Below are positions 1 through 13,148 of a stretch of DNA of 64,000 nucleotides, piece after piece (within the stretch, counting starts at the first letter, position 1; each line of letters begins with the position of its first letter). Made by a program: the position numbers and the translations under genes. The notes beneath the pieces are model-generated. The model saw only the letters and a list, made by a program, of their open reading frames with translations. It searched no databases and was not told the origin of the DNA. The stretch comes from Elephas maximus indicus (Eukaryota > Chordata > Mammalia > Proboscidea > Elephantidae), in contig NC_064837.1 of assembly GCF_024166365.1 (NCBI RefSeq), positions 76,379,553 to 76,443,552 on the forward strand, given 5' to 3'.

Positions 1-167
1 ATATTGTGTGGTTGGAGTAGAGCAGTTACTGTCTAAATTTTTCCTGTCTTGATATACTGCCCCTCTCCTGGAGAGAGCATACTTTTGTTGGATCTTGTTT
101 TAGTCTGCACCATTGGCATTTCTGGGTTGCCAGCTTCTTCGTCTCCTAGTCTGAGACATAAGAAGCA

Positions 168-188
168 AAAATAAATAAATAAATAAAA
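168..188. repeat. (AAAT)n microsatellite
   Basis: About five tandem AAAT units. Confidence 0.85.
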
Positions 189-1829
189 AGGAAAAAATAC
201 AGGGACTCCCCACCATGGTCCCTAGCTGCTCTGCTGTCTTCTTTCTGCCTTTCAGAACCTTCTTTTGTTTATTTTGTGGATATTGCCCAGAGTCTTCAGT
301 TATACTTAGTGGAAGGAATGTGGAAAAGTACATCTTCCAAGAAGCAATGTCTATACTTTTAAAATTAAAGAAAAATTCTCAGCTATTTGTTACATAAGTA
401 TCCCTTACAAGTTAAACCACCGTTAATGCTATAAAACACTTGATTAATCTGATTTCTGAGTTAGAAAAACTTACTCAAACACAACCAACTGAAAAAAAAA
501 AAAAAAGGAAGAAAACAATGTTGACAATCTCAACACTCAGATCCCATGATGTCACCCAGAGCCAACTTCTGACATTTAATTGTTAGGCATTGAAAAGCAA
601 TGCTAGTGGCAAGGATAAATTGTCCAAACTTTTCAAATATATTGAGTGAAAAATGTTCCCCAAGGCACTGAATGGGTAACCAAATCTTACCCCAATTTTA
701 TTTATAACTCAGGAAAAACTGCAGACACAGGGCAATACCCAGGTCCCCTACTCCAAAGAGCATTTTGTTATTCACAAGCAAATTGTATTTAGTTGCTTCA
801 AACCTTAAATATGCTTTAATAATCATTTGGTTTTTTTAGTAAATTAAAACTCTTTTCTTACAAAAGGACGAATGCTCTTATACCCCCAAAAAGAATTTTT
901 TAATACTTTTGTTTACCACCTAGGGAATATATTCAATATTCTCCAATGATTAAAAGCTATTTCACTTTATATGTAAAACATTTACAGAATTACTCATTTA
1001 ACCAAAACTTCCTCAAAGCTCCGAGAAAATTAAAACAAGCTGAAGCTTGTGGTATTTTAAAATGAAAACCATTAAGGTTTTTTAGAAGTAGCTGACTCTT
1101 CCTTGGCCTGAAGTGTCACCTCCCACCCTAACAACAATGACCATGTGAGCTACACCTCTGTATCCCTGTAAACTTTAATGATATAAAATTTCTATGAAAG
1201 ACGCCTGATATTTGGTTTGAATCTTCCCATGGCAGATTCTACTTTGATATGCTTGATCTTGTTAAACACTGTCTGGAAACCAATGCACATAGTCATATGC
1301 CCAACAGATGCAAGCTGTATTTCCAGAAGCAGCATTCCCTAATATATTCCTGCAACATACACATCTAGAAAACTGAGTGTATTAAAAGAGACACCAATGA
1401 AAGTCAGCCTTAAAACCATATTGGAAAGTATCACCTCAGATACTCTTACCTGCAAATACTGTCTTTAAATTCTAGGATATGCACCCCAGCCAATGCACCT
1501 CATTATGCAAACACCACCCATGTAACCACCCGTCTTGTCAGTGGAAGCTTGTATGCTGCTGTGATACTGAACAGGTTTCAGTGAAGCTTCCAGACTAAGA
1601 TGGGCTAGGTAGAAAGGCCTGACAATCTACTTCAGAAAGTCAGCCAATGAAAACCCTATGGATCACAAAGGTCCAATCTGTAATGCATCATGGGCATGGC
1701 ACAGGAACAGGCAGCAATTTTATCCTATTGTGCATGAGGTTACCATGAGTTGGGGGCAAAGAATCGTTAGGGTGGTATCTTCTGCCTCCTTGATTTTCAG
1801 CAGCAAGTCTGAACACTATCCATGCTACC

Positions 1830-1904
1830 AATTCACCCATTCAATTGACAAATGTTTCCTGAGCCCCCACTGTGTCCCAGCACTGTCCTAGGCAACAGAG
1901 GCAC
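1830..1904 (+). repeat. L2-like 3' end fragment
   Basis: The motif ATTCAATTGACAAATGTTTC, then GAGCCCCCACTGTGTCCCAG and CACTGTCCTAGGCA, follows the characteristic L2 terminus (attcattcaacaaatattta... actgtgtgccaggcactg). Confidence 0.5.
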
Positions 1905-2207
1905 ACTAAACTAATTAAATCTACAAGCTATTTCATCATCAATAGAAAAAATACATCTGTAGTAATTCTAGCTTTGGCATGTGGTAGATAGGTATTCATT
2001 TGTTTTCTCTCCTAACACGTGGACATTCTTTTGGACTAATAAGAATCATGAATCTTCCTGAAGATTAATTAATGGTTCCTGCCTTCTGTACCCCACTCCC
2101 ACCCAGCTTGCCCTAGTTCACTTGGTTTTTCTAGCTGTGACCAACATGTAAAGGGGCCTTAATCCAAGAAGTAAGCATGAACAGGAAAGAAGGAACAAGC
2201 CCCTAAG

Positions 2208-2745
2208 ATGGTTAATCTTAGGTGTCAACTTGGCAAGGCTGTGGTTTCCAGTGGTTTGACCAAACCCTAGTCTAGTTGCTGCTCCATTATGTAATTTAAT
2301 GTAATGTTATCAATCAGTCACAGCCCTGGTGGCACAGTGGTTAAGAGCTGGGCTGCTAACCAAAAGGTTGGCAGTTCAAATCCGCCAGCTGCTCCTTGGA
2401 AACTCTATAGGGCAGTTCTACTTTGTCCAATAGGGTTGCTATGAATCGGAATTGACTTGTACGGCAACAGGTTTTTTTGTTTTTTTTTTTTAATCAAACA
2501 GTTGAAAAGTGAGTTTCCTCAAGGTGTGTTCTGTCTTCAGCCTATAAATAGATATTTTGGTAGAACTCACTCCGCCTCTTCACTCTGCACTCTTTCTGTC
2601 ACCTGATCTACAGATCTTGGGATGCAAACCAACAGGAGCCTCCAGCCTGTCACTTGATCTACGGACTTTCAACTTGCCAGCCCCTACAATCATGTGATCC
2701 AATACCACGAAGTAAATACATATATATATTTATATCTAAGGCACA
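2208..2745 (+). repeat. Old interspersed repeat split by an AfroSINE
   Basis: Starts with GGTTAATCTTAGGTGTCAAC and ends near CTTGCCAGCCCCTACAATCA followed by an AT-rich stretch. This is a dispersed mammalian repeat pattern that I recognise but cannot assign to a family (possibly LTR/MaLR-type). The AfroSINE at 2321-2492 interrupts it. Confidence 0.5.
2321..2492 (+). mobile_element. AfroSINE
   Basis: tRNA-like A box (TGGCACAGTGGTTAAGAGC) and B box (AGTTCAAATCC), AfroSINE body, T-rich tail. An imperfect 9-bp flanking repeat (ATCAATCAG / ATCAAACAG) marks the insertion inside the older repeat. Confidence 0.92.
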
Positions 2746-3490
2746 TCACGTGTGCTTTGGAGCCACCGGGAAGAGAGTTATGGGCGCATCTCTGGCTGCT
2801 GGCTCAGACTAGCCAGAAAGAATAATACCACTGGAGTCAGCATGGGTACATGGTTCAGGTGGCTCTTCTCCTCATCTCATGGCTTTTCCCATTTATTTTC
2901 TGGTAGCTAAATGTGTTTGATTTTCCACTTGAAATAGCCATACCTTGCTAGGACTGCTTTATCCCTTGGCAGGTGCTCAATACCTTTACCCCTATGCCTA
3001 CCTGCACTGAATCTCCTCCACCCACACATATATCTAAGTTTGGTTGTTCTACAAGAGCCCTCAATATTATTTGCCACACATGGTAGGGCTGTAGTTGGCA
3101 GAGCAGAAGTCACCAGACAGATATGTGGATGGCAGTGATCCAGGCATCAGAGACCCATGCAAATACTGTCAGAGAGGAGCAAACTCAGAACCCCAGAGGA
3201 AAGGGTTAGCTTATGGATCACAAACTCTAAGCAGGCTTCACTGCTCCTGCTCCACTCCTGCCCCACCACAGCCTGAGAAGGGGTCCATCCTCTGTACCCA
3301 GGCTTCAGGGTTTCACTCTGTGTACAAACGAGCTATATTTTAATGATCTGTTTACATATCTATCTCTAAAATTGGGCCGTGATCTCCTGGAGGGACAGTG
3401 TTGTACTCAGCTCCAATGTCCTAGCTCAGTGCTTGGCTCAGCATAGTTACTCTGCTAAAACAGAATTTGTTATCAAATAAAATGCATTTT
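2746..3490. other. Intergenic sequence, little recognised
   Basis: No gene seen. The stretch 3,340-3,480, with AGCTCAGTGCTTGGCTCAGC-like content, looks like an L2/MIR 3' remnant at low confidence. Confidence 0.5.
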
Positions 3491-3664
3491 CCCTCATAGC
3501 AACCCTGTAGGACAAATAGAACTGTCCCATAGGGCTTCCAAGGCTGTAATCTTTAGGGAATCAGCCTGCCGCACCTTTCTTCCATGGAGTGGCTGGAGAA
3601 TTTGAACCACCAACATTTTGGTTAGCAGTTGAGCTCCTTGACCGCTGCACCACCAGGGCTCCTC
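3491..3664 (-). mobile_element. AfroSINE (inverse orientation)
   Basis: Read in reverse it has the tRNA-like head (AGGAGCCCTGGTGGTGCAGC) and the terminal segment next to CTATGAGGG. It carries the GGCTGTAATCTTTA-type internal segment, a different subfamily from the copy at 2321. Confidence 0.9.
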
Positions 3665-3862
3665 AAGTACCAAATACTGCAATCAAAGCACTACGAAGGA
3701 ATACAATGGGACAACCAGAACAGAAATAAAGAGAATACTCACGTGTTGTGAAAACCGTAACCAATGTCACTGAGCAATTTGTGTAGGACTTGTTAAATGG
3801 GAACCTAAACTTCTGTGTAAATCTTTACTGTAAACTCAATAAAATATTATTTTTTAAAAAAC
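3665..3862 (+). mobile_element. L1 3'-end fragment
   Basis: The segment around 3,760-3,850 (CCAATGTCAC, CAATTTGTGTA, TTGTTAAATGGGAA, CTGTGTAAA, CAATAAAA) aligns with the terminus of L1 #4 at 59,970-60,055. It is therefore a short 3' L1 piece ending in an A-rich tail. Confidence 0.6.
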
Positions 3863-3865
3863 ACT

Positions 3866-5424
3866 GTGAAGGATTCTAGACAGACAGCTTAAGCCTTTCA
3901 TAAAAATTAACTCAAAATGGGTCATAGACCTAAATGTAAGACACAAAACTATTCAATTTCTAGAGGATAACACATAGGATAAAATGTAGATGACCTTGGG
4001 TTTGGGAATGACATTTTAAATAGAATGCCAAAACCACAACCCATGAAAGGAAAAATTGGTAAGTTGGACTTCATTAAAATTTAAAACTTCTGCTTCCCTA
4101 AGTTAAGCACTACAGCTGCTAACTGACTAAAGGGTTGGCAGTTCGAATCCTCCAGGCTCTCTTTGGAAACTGTCCTATAGGGTCACTATGAGTCGGAATC
4201 GACTCATCAGCACTGGGTTTGCTTTTTAGTTTGTTGCTTTCCTATAAAACTGTCAAGACAATGAAAAGACATGCCACAGACTGGAAGAAAATATTTGCAA
4301 AACACATATCTGAGAATGGACTTGTATCCAAAATATACAAAGAGCTCTTAAAACTAAACAGTTTTGAATTTTGTAAGAAAACAATCTAATTTTTTTTAAA
4401 TGCGCAAAAGATCTGAAAAGACACTTCACCAAAGAAGTGGATGGCAAATAAGCGTATGAAAAGATACTCAACATCATATATTATTAGGGAATTACAAATT
4501 ATGAGACACGGCAGTACACCTGTTAGAACGACTAAAATTCAAAACACTGACCACGCCGAGTGCAGGTGAAGGTGTAGAGCAGCCGAAACTCTCAGTTATT
4601 GTTGGTGGGGCTACAAAATGATACATACAGCCACTGTGGAAAACATTCTGGCAATTTCTTACAAAATTAAACATCGCCTTACTATGTGACTCAGCAATCC
4701 CATTCCTAGGCATTTACCCAAATGATCTGAAAACATATGTCCATGTAAAACCCTGCACACAGATGTTTATAGGAGGTTTATTCATAGTTTCCAAAAACTG
4801 GAAGCAACCAAGATGTCCTTCAATAGGTGAATGGATAAACAAACTATGATAAAAAAAATAATAAAATTATTTATTTATTTTTTTTTTTACATCCCTACAA
4901 TGGAGTATTATTTAGTGATAAAAAGAAATGAGATATCAAGCTACAAAGAGCCATCAAGGAATCTTAAACACATATTGCTAAGTCAAAGAAGCCAGTCTGA
5001 AAAAGGTGCATGCTGATGATTCTAATTACATGACATTTTGGAAAAGGTAAAACTACAGACACGGAAAGCATCAGGGGTTGGGGGTGGGGGTTGGGATGAA
5101 TAGGTAAAGCACAGGGCATTTTTAGGGCAGTGAAATTATTCTGCATGATACTGTAATGGTGGCCACATGACACTGTGAGTGTGTCAAAACCCACAGGACT
5201 CTACAACATAAACAGCAACCCTAATGCAAACTATAGACTTCAGCTAATAATAATGTATCAGTATCAGTTCATCAGTTGTCACAAATGTACCACAGAAATG
5301 CAAGATGTAATAACGGGAGAAACTGTGTCCAGAGGGAAGGGGTTATGTGGCAACTCTGTAGTGTCCATACAATTTTTCTGTAAACCTAAAACTGCTCTCA
5401 AACATAAAGTCTCTTTTTAAAAGT
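3866..5424 (+). mobile_element. Old L1 (L1M-type) 3' fragment
   Basis: Distal ORF2 and 3'UTR of an ancient L1. Recognisable ORF2 strings include GACTTCATTAAAATTTAAAA, CAGACTGGAAGAAAATATTT and ATGGATAAACAAACTATGAT. Many stops, and split by an AfroSINE at 4,096-4,240. Confidence 0.85.
4096..4240 (+). mobile_element. AfroSINE, 5' part degraded, inside old L1
   Basis: B-box region GGCAGTTCGAATCCTCCAGG, body, and the terminal ATGAGTCGGAATCGACTCAT segment are clear. The A-box end is worn. Confidence 0.85.
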
Positions 5425-5602
5425 AGTGTGAAGTAAGCTTGAAGCGGAGGCTTCCGTTGGGGTTCAGCCAGGGGCTTCTCAGATACTTACTGCTTCTGAA
5501 GCCCTCCACAATACGAGTAGCCCTGTCCCCCAGGTGGGAGCAGGGACTCAGGAAGAAGGCAAGGGTTGGTAGCAAAGCCTGGCCTTGACAAGTACAATAT
5601 TT
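5425..5602. other. Unique spacer
   Basis: Non-repetitive, GC-moderate sequence between the old L1 fragment and full-length L1 #1. No feature recognised. Confidence 0.5.
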
Positions 5603-5614
5603 AAAACTAGTTTG
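5603..5614 (+). repeat. Target-site duplication of L1 #1, left copy
   Basis: AAAACTAGTTTG. The matching right copy is the end of the A tail plus CTAGTTTG at 13141-13148. The preceding TT gives a TT|AAAA site, the complement of the L1 endonuclease consensus. Confidence 0.8.
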
Positions 5615-6901
5615 ATGAGTTCAGGAGCCAAGATGGCAGAATAGACAGCCGCTTCTGGTGAGGCCTCTTTACAACAAAAACCCAAAAAAACAAGTAAAAT
5701 GAGTATATTTGTGACAAGCTGGGAGCCCTGAGCATCGAAGGCAAGCTTAGGCAACGAACTGAGGGGCAGGGGGAGGAAGAGGCCATTCAGAAGTGGAGAG
5801 GAGTTACCGGACCTGAATCGGGGGATCCCTCAGGCACCATTCCTGAGCCGGCAGCAGAGGGCTGGTCCTAGCGTTGGGCCACAGTTTCCTCAGGGAGAAG
5901 CAGCCAGCCACACAGCCTACTTACACCTCCAGAACCTGAGAAGAACAGCGCTTTTGGCAAAAACTGAGTAAAACCCGGTCCCAAGTACTTGCATATATTT
6001 TACCATGCCGCCCCACCCCCAAGCCAGCTTCAGCGGCTGAATCCCTGGGCCTCAGATAGACCCTGTGAGCACTTAGAGCCATCCTCCTGGCCTTGGGGAA
6101 GGAAAAAATTTGCAACTGGGGGGAAAAGATAATTTGCTAGCTCCATTAACCAGGGGAGCTCAGGACACAAGCGGCTCCTATCCAGGCATAAACCATCTGT
6201 GGACCTTGAGCACCTTTCTCTTCTGCATGGATCTGAGTGGGCCTATTTTCAGATAATAGGCCCTTGTTAGCAAACTCCAACCATTTCAGCTGTGTGGTGG
6301 AGAGGTGGGTGTTTGACCTTTGACATTGCTTTGCCTATTAAACAAGGTCCTCACCTACCCACTTCAGGGGCCTAAGGACTGGTAGCTCCACTCAGGTCAC
6401 CCAGCCACCCGCAACAGGGATCCAAGGATAACTGGTACCTCCCAGTCCTTACAACCAAAAATTTTGGGTGCCCGTGGTCTGTCTGAAGAACCCACTCACC
6501 TGCATGCTCTTGGGAACAGGGACGTGTTTTCCTGAGAGACACTCGGGGGTCAGTTCTCAGCCCCTTGCCTTGTTCAGAGCATGACCCCCTGCTGCAATCA
6601 GATATTGGTATATATGCCAATTACCCCTGCCCCTCTGAGACTGTAGGACAGAGACTGTACCACACACTTGATGATCAGCTACCCAGAAACCTGAGCTGAA
6701 TTCATACAAGAAAACTGAATGGACTCCTAGACTGATATACCTGATAACAACTCTAGCCAGCTGGGGACAGGACATCAGAGCTCCAAAAGCGAAAATAATC
6801 AAGCCAGCTCACTTAAGAAACCCATTGGGGTATAACAAAACAAAACAAAGCAAGCAGCTATGACACAGTAAGGAAGCATAAACTAATACAATAACTTATA
6901 C

Positions 6902-7950
6902 ATGGCTCGAAGACAACAGTCAATATCAAGTCACATAAACAAACAGCCATGATCACCTCAACAGGCTCTCAAAACAAAGAATCCAGGGATCTTCTAGATG
7001 AAAGTGCATTCCTGGAATTACCAGATGCAGAATACAAAAGTTTAATATACAGAACCCTTCAAGACATCAGGAAGGCAATGAGGCAATAATCAGAACAAGC
7101 CAAGAAACACACAGATAAAGCAATTAAAGAAATTAGAAAGATTATTCAGGAACATAATGAAAAGTTTATTAAGCTGGAAAAATCCATAGACAGAGACCAA
7201 TCAGAAATTCAGAAGATTAACAATAAAATTACAGAATTAGATAACTCAATAAAAGTCACAGGAGCAGAATTGAGCAAATAGAAGCTAGAATTTCAGAACT
7301 CAAAGATAAATCACTCGGCACTAATATATATGAAGCAAAATCAGATAAAAGAATTAAAAAAGTGAAGAAACCTTAAGAATCATGTGGGACTCTATCAAGA
7401 GAAATAACCTACGAGTGATTGGAATACCAGAACAAGGAGGGATAACAGAAAATACAGAGACAATTGTTGAAGATTTCTTGGCAGAAAACTTCCCTGATAT
7501 TGTGAAAGATGAGAAGATATCTATCCAAGATGATCATCAAACTCCACATAAGGTAGATGTTAAAAGAAGGTCACCAAAACATATTACAATCAAACTTGCC
7601 AAAACCAAAGATAAAGAAAGAATTATAAGAGCAGTGAGGGATAAACAAAAAGTCACCTACAAAGGACAGCCAATAAGAATAAGCTCGGACTACTCGGCAG
7701 AAACCATGCAGGCAAGAAGGCAATGGGGTGACATATTTTAAAAATTGAAGGAAAAAAATTGCCTGCCAAGAATCATATATCCATCAAAACTGTCTCTTAA
7801 ATATGAAGGTGAAATTAAGACATTTCCAGATAAACACAAGTTGAGGGAATTCATAAAAACCAAACCAATCTACAAGAAATACTAAAGGGAGTTCTTTGGT
7901 TAGAAAATCAATACTATCAGGTATCAACCCAAGACTAGAACACTGGGCAG
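6902..7950 (+). pseudogene. L1 #1 ORF1 remnant (RNA-binding chaperone)
   Basis: Starts at ATGGCTCGAAGACAACAG. It encodes the expected coiled-coil region, an RRM-like part (the open stretch 7382-7741 starts MWDSIKRNNLRVIGIPEQGG) and the C-terminal region (PSKLSLKYEG-like). Interrupted by in-frame stops near 7,089, 7,278 and 7,738. Confidence 0.85.
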
Positions 7951-8370
7951 AGCAACCAGGAGTCATCCTAGACAGGGAATCAAAAAAAACAAAGCAAGAT
8001 TACTAAAAAAAAAAAAAAAAAAAACAGGTTAACACCAATGTTATTATATAAAAGAAGACAACATTAAAATAAAAAAGAGGGACTAAGGAATGTAATCATA
8101 CACCTTCCATATAGAGAGAAAGATACGGCAATACAAAGAAATAAAAGTTAGTTTTAAATTTAGAAAAATAAGGGTAAATAATGAGGTGACCACAAAAGAG
8201 ACAAACTATCCTACTCATCAAAATAAAATACAAAGGAAAAATAGAGACTCAGCAGAAACAAAATCAACAACAAATACGACGAAAGGACAATATACAAAGA
8301 AAATCTACTCAGCATATAAAAAGGAGTGAGAAAAAGAAACTGTCAACAACACACAAAAAAAGACATAAAA

Positions 8371-11300
8371 ATGATAGCACTATTTTTATACCTATCCATA
8401 ATTACCCTGAATGTAAATGGACTAAATGCACCGAAATAAAGAGAAAGAGAAGGCAGAATCGATTAAAAAACAAGATCTGCCTATATGCTGCCTACAAGAG
8501 ACACACCCTACACTTAGAGACTAATAAACTAAAATTCAAAGGATAGAAAAAAATATATTAAGCAAACAACAATCAAAAAAGAGCAGGAGTGGCAATATTA
8601 ACTTCTGACAAAATAGACTTTAAAGTTAAATCCAACAGAAAGGATAAGGAAGGACACTATATAATGACTAAAGGGACAATACGCCAAGAAGATATAACCA
8701 TATTAAATATTTATGCACCCAATGACAGGGCTGTAAGATAAATAAAACAAACTCTATCAGCATTGAAAAGTGAGATAGACAGCTCCACAATAATAGTAGG
8801 AGACTTCAACATACCACTTTTGGTGAAGGACAGGACATCCAGAAAGAAGCTCGATAAAGACACGGAATATCTAAATGTCACAGTCAACCAACTTGACCAT
8901 GTAGACATATACAGAACACTCCACCCAACAGCAACCAACTATACTTTCTTTTCTAGTGCACATGGAACATTCTCTAGAATAGACCACATATCGGGTCATA
9001 AAGCAAGCCTTAGCAGAATCCAAAACATTGAAATATTACAAAGCATCTTCTCTGACCGTAAGGCCAAAAACGTGGAAATCAATAACGGGAAAAGAAATCA
9101 AACACTTGGAAACTGAACAATACCCTGCTCAAAAAAGACTGGACTATACAAGACATTAAGGATGGAATAAAGAAATTCATAGAATCCAATGAGAATGAAA
9201 ACACTTCCTATCAGACAGAACCTTTGGGACAGAGCAAAAGCGCCAATTTCAATAAATGCACACATCCAAAAAGAAGAAAGGGCCAAAATCAAAGAATTGT
9301 CCCTACAACTTGAACAAATAGAAAGAGAGCAACAAAAGAAACCCACAGGCACCAGAAGAAAACACATAATGAAAATTAGAGCTGAACTAAATGAAATAGA
9401 AAACAGAAAAACAATTGAAAGAATAAGCAAGACCAAAAGCTGGTTTTTTGAAAAAATCAACAAAATTGATAAACCACTGGCCAAAAAATAGGAGAGGAAG
9501 CAAATAACCCAAAGAAGAAATGAGATGGGTGATATTACAACAGACCCAAGCGAAATTTAAAAAATCGTATCAGATTACTACGAAAAACTTTACTCAAATT
9601 TGAAAACCTAGAAGAAATGGATGAATTCCTAGAAAAACACTACCTACCTAAACTAACACAAACAGGGGTAAAACAACTAAATAGACCCATAACAAAAGAA
9701 GAGATCGAAATGGTAATCAAAAAACTCCCAACAAAAAAAACCCTGCCTCAGATGGCTTCACTGCAGAGTTCTACAAAACTTTCAGAGAAGAGTTAACAGC
9801 ACGACTACTAAAGGTATTTCAGAGCATAGAAAAGGACGGAATACTCCCAAATTCATTTTATGAATCCAGCATGACCCTGATACCAAAACCCAGTAAAAAC
9901 ACCACACGAAAAGAAAATTATAGACCTATATCCCTCATGAATGTAGATGCAAAAATCCTCAACAAAATTCTAGCCAATAGAATTCAACAGCATATCAAAA
10001 AAATAATTCACTATGACCGAGTGGGATTCATACCAGGTATGCAGGGGTGGTTCACCATTAGAAAAACAATTAAAGTAATCCACCACATAAATAAAACAAA
10101 AGACAAAAATCATGATTTTATCAATTGATGCAGAAAAGGCATTTGACAAAGTTCAACACTCATTCATGATAAAAACTCTCAGTAAAATAGAAATAGAAGG
10201 AAATTCCTCAACATAATAAAGGGCATTTATATAAAGCCAACAGCCAACATCATCCTAAATGGAGAGAGCCTGAAAGCATTCCCATTGAGATCGGGAACCA
10301 GACAAAGGTGCTCTTTATCACCGCTCTTATTCAACATTGTGTTGGAGGTCCTAGCCAGATCAATTAGGCTAGATAAAGAAAGAAAGGGCATCCAGATTGG
10401 CATGGAAGAAGTAAAAGTATCTCTATTTGCAGATGACATGATCTTACACACAGAAAACCCGAAGGAATCCTCCAGAAAACTAGTGAAACTAATAGAAGAG
10501 TTCAGCAGAGTATCGGGATACAAGATAAACATACAAAAATCAGTTGGATTCCTCTACACCAACAAAAAGAACATCGAAGTGGAAATCACCAAATCAATGC
10601 ATTTACAGTAGCCCCCAAGAAGATAAAATACTTAGGAATAAATCTTACCAGAGATGTAAAAGACTTATACAAAGAAAACTACAGTACACTTGTGCAAGAA
10701 ACTAAAAGAGACTTACATAAGTGGAAGAACATACCTTGCTCGTGGATAGGAAGACTTAATATTATAAAAATGTCTGTTCTACCAAAAGCGATCTATACGT
10801 TTAATGCAATTCCGATCCAAATCCCAATGACATTCATTAATGAGATGGAGAAACAAATCACCAATTTCATATGGAAGGAAAAGTGGCCCCGGATAAATAA
10901 GGCATTACTGAAAAAGAAGAACAAAGTGGGAGGCCTCACTTTACCTGATTTTAGAACCTGTTATACCTGTACAGTAGTCAAAACAGCCTGGTACTGGTAC
11001 GACAACAGATACATGGACCTATGGAACAGAATTGAGAATCCAGACATAAGTTCATCCACATATGAGCAATTGATATTTGTCAAAGGCCCCAAAACAGTTA
11101 AATGGGGAAAAGACAGTCTTTTGAACAAATGGTGCTGGCATAACTGGATATCCATCGGCAAAAAAAATGAAGCAAGACCCATACCTCACTCCATGCACAA
11201 AAACTAACTCAAAATGTATGAAAGACCTAAATATAAAATCCAAAACAATAAAGATCATGGAAGAAAAAATAGGGACAAAGTTAGGAGCCCTAACACATGG

Positions 11301-12147
11301 CATAAACAGTGTACTAAACATTATAAAGAACGTAGAAGAAAAACGAGATAACTGGGAGCTCCTAAAAATCAAACACTTATGCTCATCCAAAGACTTCACC
11401 AAAAGAGTAAAAAGACTACCTACAAACTGGGAAAAAGTTTTTAGCTATGCCATTTCTAATCAGAGCCTGATATCTAAAATCTACATGATACTGCAAAAAG
11501 ACAAATAACCCAATTAAAAAATGGGCAAAAGATATGAATAGACGCTTCGCTAAAGAGGACATTCAGATAGCTAACAGATACATGAGGAAGTGTTCACGAT
11601 CATTAGCCACTAGAGAAATGCAGATCAAAACTACAACGAGATTTCATCTCACTCCAACAAAGCTGGCATTAATCCAAAAAACACAAAATAAATGTTGGAG
11701 AGGCTGTGGAGAGATTGGAACACTTCCACACTGCTGGTGGGAATGTCAAATGGTACAACCACTTTGGAAATCGATTTGGCTCTTCCTTAAAAAGCTAGAA
11801 ATAGAACTACCATATGATCCAGCAATCCCACTCCTTGGAATATAACCTAGAGAAATAAGAGCCTTTACAAAAACAGATATATGCACACCCATCTTTATTA
11901 CAGCACTGTTTACAATAGCAAAGAGATGGAAGCAACCAAGGTGCCCATCAAAGGATGAATGGATACATTATGTTATATTCACAGAATGGAATACTACGCA
12001 TCAATAAAGAACAGTGAGGAATCTGTGAAACATTTCATAACATGGAGGAACCTGGCAGGCATCATGCTGAGTGAAATTAGTCGGTTGCAAAAGGACAAAT
12101 ATTGTATAAGACACTATTATAAGAACTTGAGAAATAGTTTAAACTGA
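8371..12147 (+). pseudogene. L1 #1 ORF2 remnant (endonuclease / reverse transcriptase)
   Basis: Starts at ATGATAGCACTA and ends at 12147. Recognisable blocks are the endonuclease with VGDFN (near 8,800) and SRIDH, the reverse transcriptase with FADDM (near 10,430), and the C-terminal Cys-rich segment near 11,690. Fragmented into at least eight open pieces by stops and frameshifts. Confidence 0.9.
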
Positions 12148-12172
12148 GAAGAAAACATTCTTTTGTGGTTAC

Positions 12173-12205
12173 GAGAGGGGGGAGGGAGAGAGGGTGGGAG
12201 GGGGT
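12173..12205 (+). repeat. G-rich tract in the 3'UTR of L1 #1
   Basis: Four or more G runs (GAGGGGGGAGGGAGAGAGGGTGGGAGGGGG) just after ORF2, a candidate G-quadruplex. Present at the same place in L1 #2 and #3. Confidence 0.75.
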
Positions 12206-13148
12206 ATTCACTAATTAGATAGTAGATAAGAACTACTTTAGGTGAAGGGAAAGACTGCACACAATACAGGAGATGTCAGCACAACTGGACTAAACCAAAA
12301 GCAAAGAAGTTCTCTGAATAAACTGAATGCTTCGAAGGCCAGCGTAGCAGGGGCAGGGGTCTGGGGACCATGGTTTCAGGGGACATCTAAGTCAATTCGC
12401 ATAATCAAATCTATTAAGAAAACATTCTGCATCCCACTTTGAAGAGTGGCATCTGGGGTCTTAAACGCTAGCAAGCAGCCATCTAAGATGCATCAATTGG
12501 TCTCAACCCACCTGGATCAAAGGAGAATGAAGAACTCCAAGGACACAAGGCGATTACAAGCCCAAGAGACAGAAAGGGCCACAGGAACCAGAGACTACGT
12601 CATCCTGAGACCAGAAGAACTGGATGGTGCCCGGCTACAACCGATGACTGCCGTGACAGGAAACACAACAGAGAACCCCTGAGGGAGCAGGAGAGCAGTG
12701 GGATGCAGACCCCAAATTCTCATAAGACCAGACTTAATGGTCTGACTGAAACTAGAAGGACCGCAGTGGTCATGGCCCCCAGAACTTCTGTTGACCCAGG
12801 ACAGGAACCATTCCCGAAGCCAACTCTTCTGACATGGATTGGACTGGACAATGGGTTGGATAGGGATGCTGATGAGGCATGAGCTTCTTGGATCAGGTGG
12901 ACACTTGAGACTAGGTTGGTATCTCCTTCCTGGAGGGGAGATGAGAGGGTGGAGGGGGTTAGAAGCTGGCGAAATGGACACAAAAAGAGAGAGTGGAGGG
13001 AGAGAGCAGGCTGTCTCATTAGGGGGAGAGTAAATGGGAGTGTTTAGCAAGGTGTATATGGGTTTTTGTGTGAGAGACTGACTTGATTTGTAAACTTTCA
13101 CTTAAAGCACAATTAAAATTATAAATTAAAAAAAAAAAAACTAGTTTG

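Larger units (their letters stand above)
1..2207. other. Intergenic sequence without recognised genes
   Basis: AT-rich, stop-dense in all frames. Only a short (AAAT)n tract (168-188), a poly(A) run near 489 and an L2-like 3' end near 1,830 were recognised. Confidence 0.7.
5615..13140 (+). mobile_element. Full-length LINE-1 copy #1
   Basis: About 7.5 kb, from a YY1-like 5' start (GCCAAGATGG at 5628) through a 5'UTR of about 1.28 kb, ORF1, ORF2 and a 3'UTR of about 1 kb, to an A-rich tail. Direct repeats AAAACTAGTTTG (5603-5614, and the tail junction to 13148) flank it. Both ORFs are broken by several stops and frameshifts, so it is a fossil copy. It shares the long 5'UTR type with copy #3. 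Confidence 0.95.

Noticed and set aside
12595-13101. 168-codon antisense ORF in the 3'UTR of L1 #1
   Set aside because: The equivalent region of L1 #2 gives only about 78 codons and L1 #3 about 83, so the frame is not conserved.
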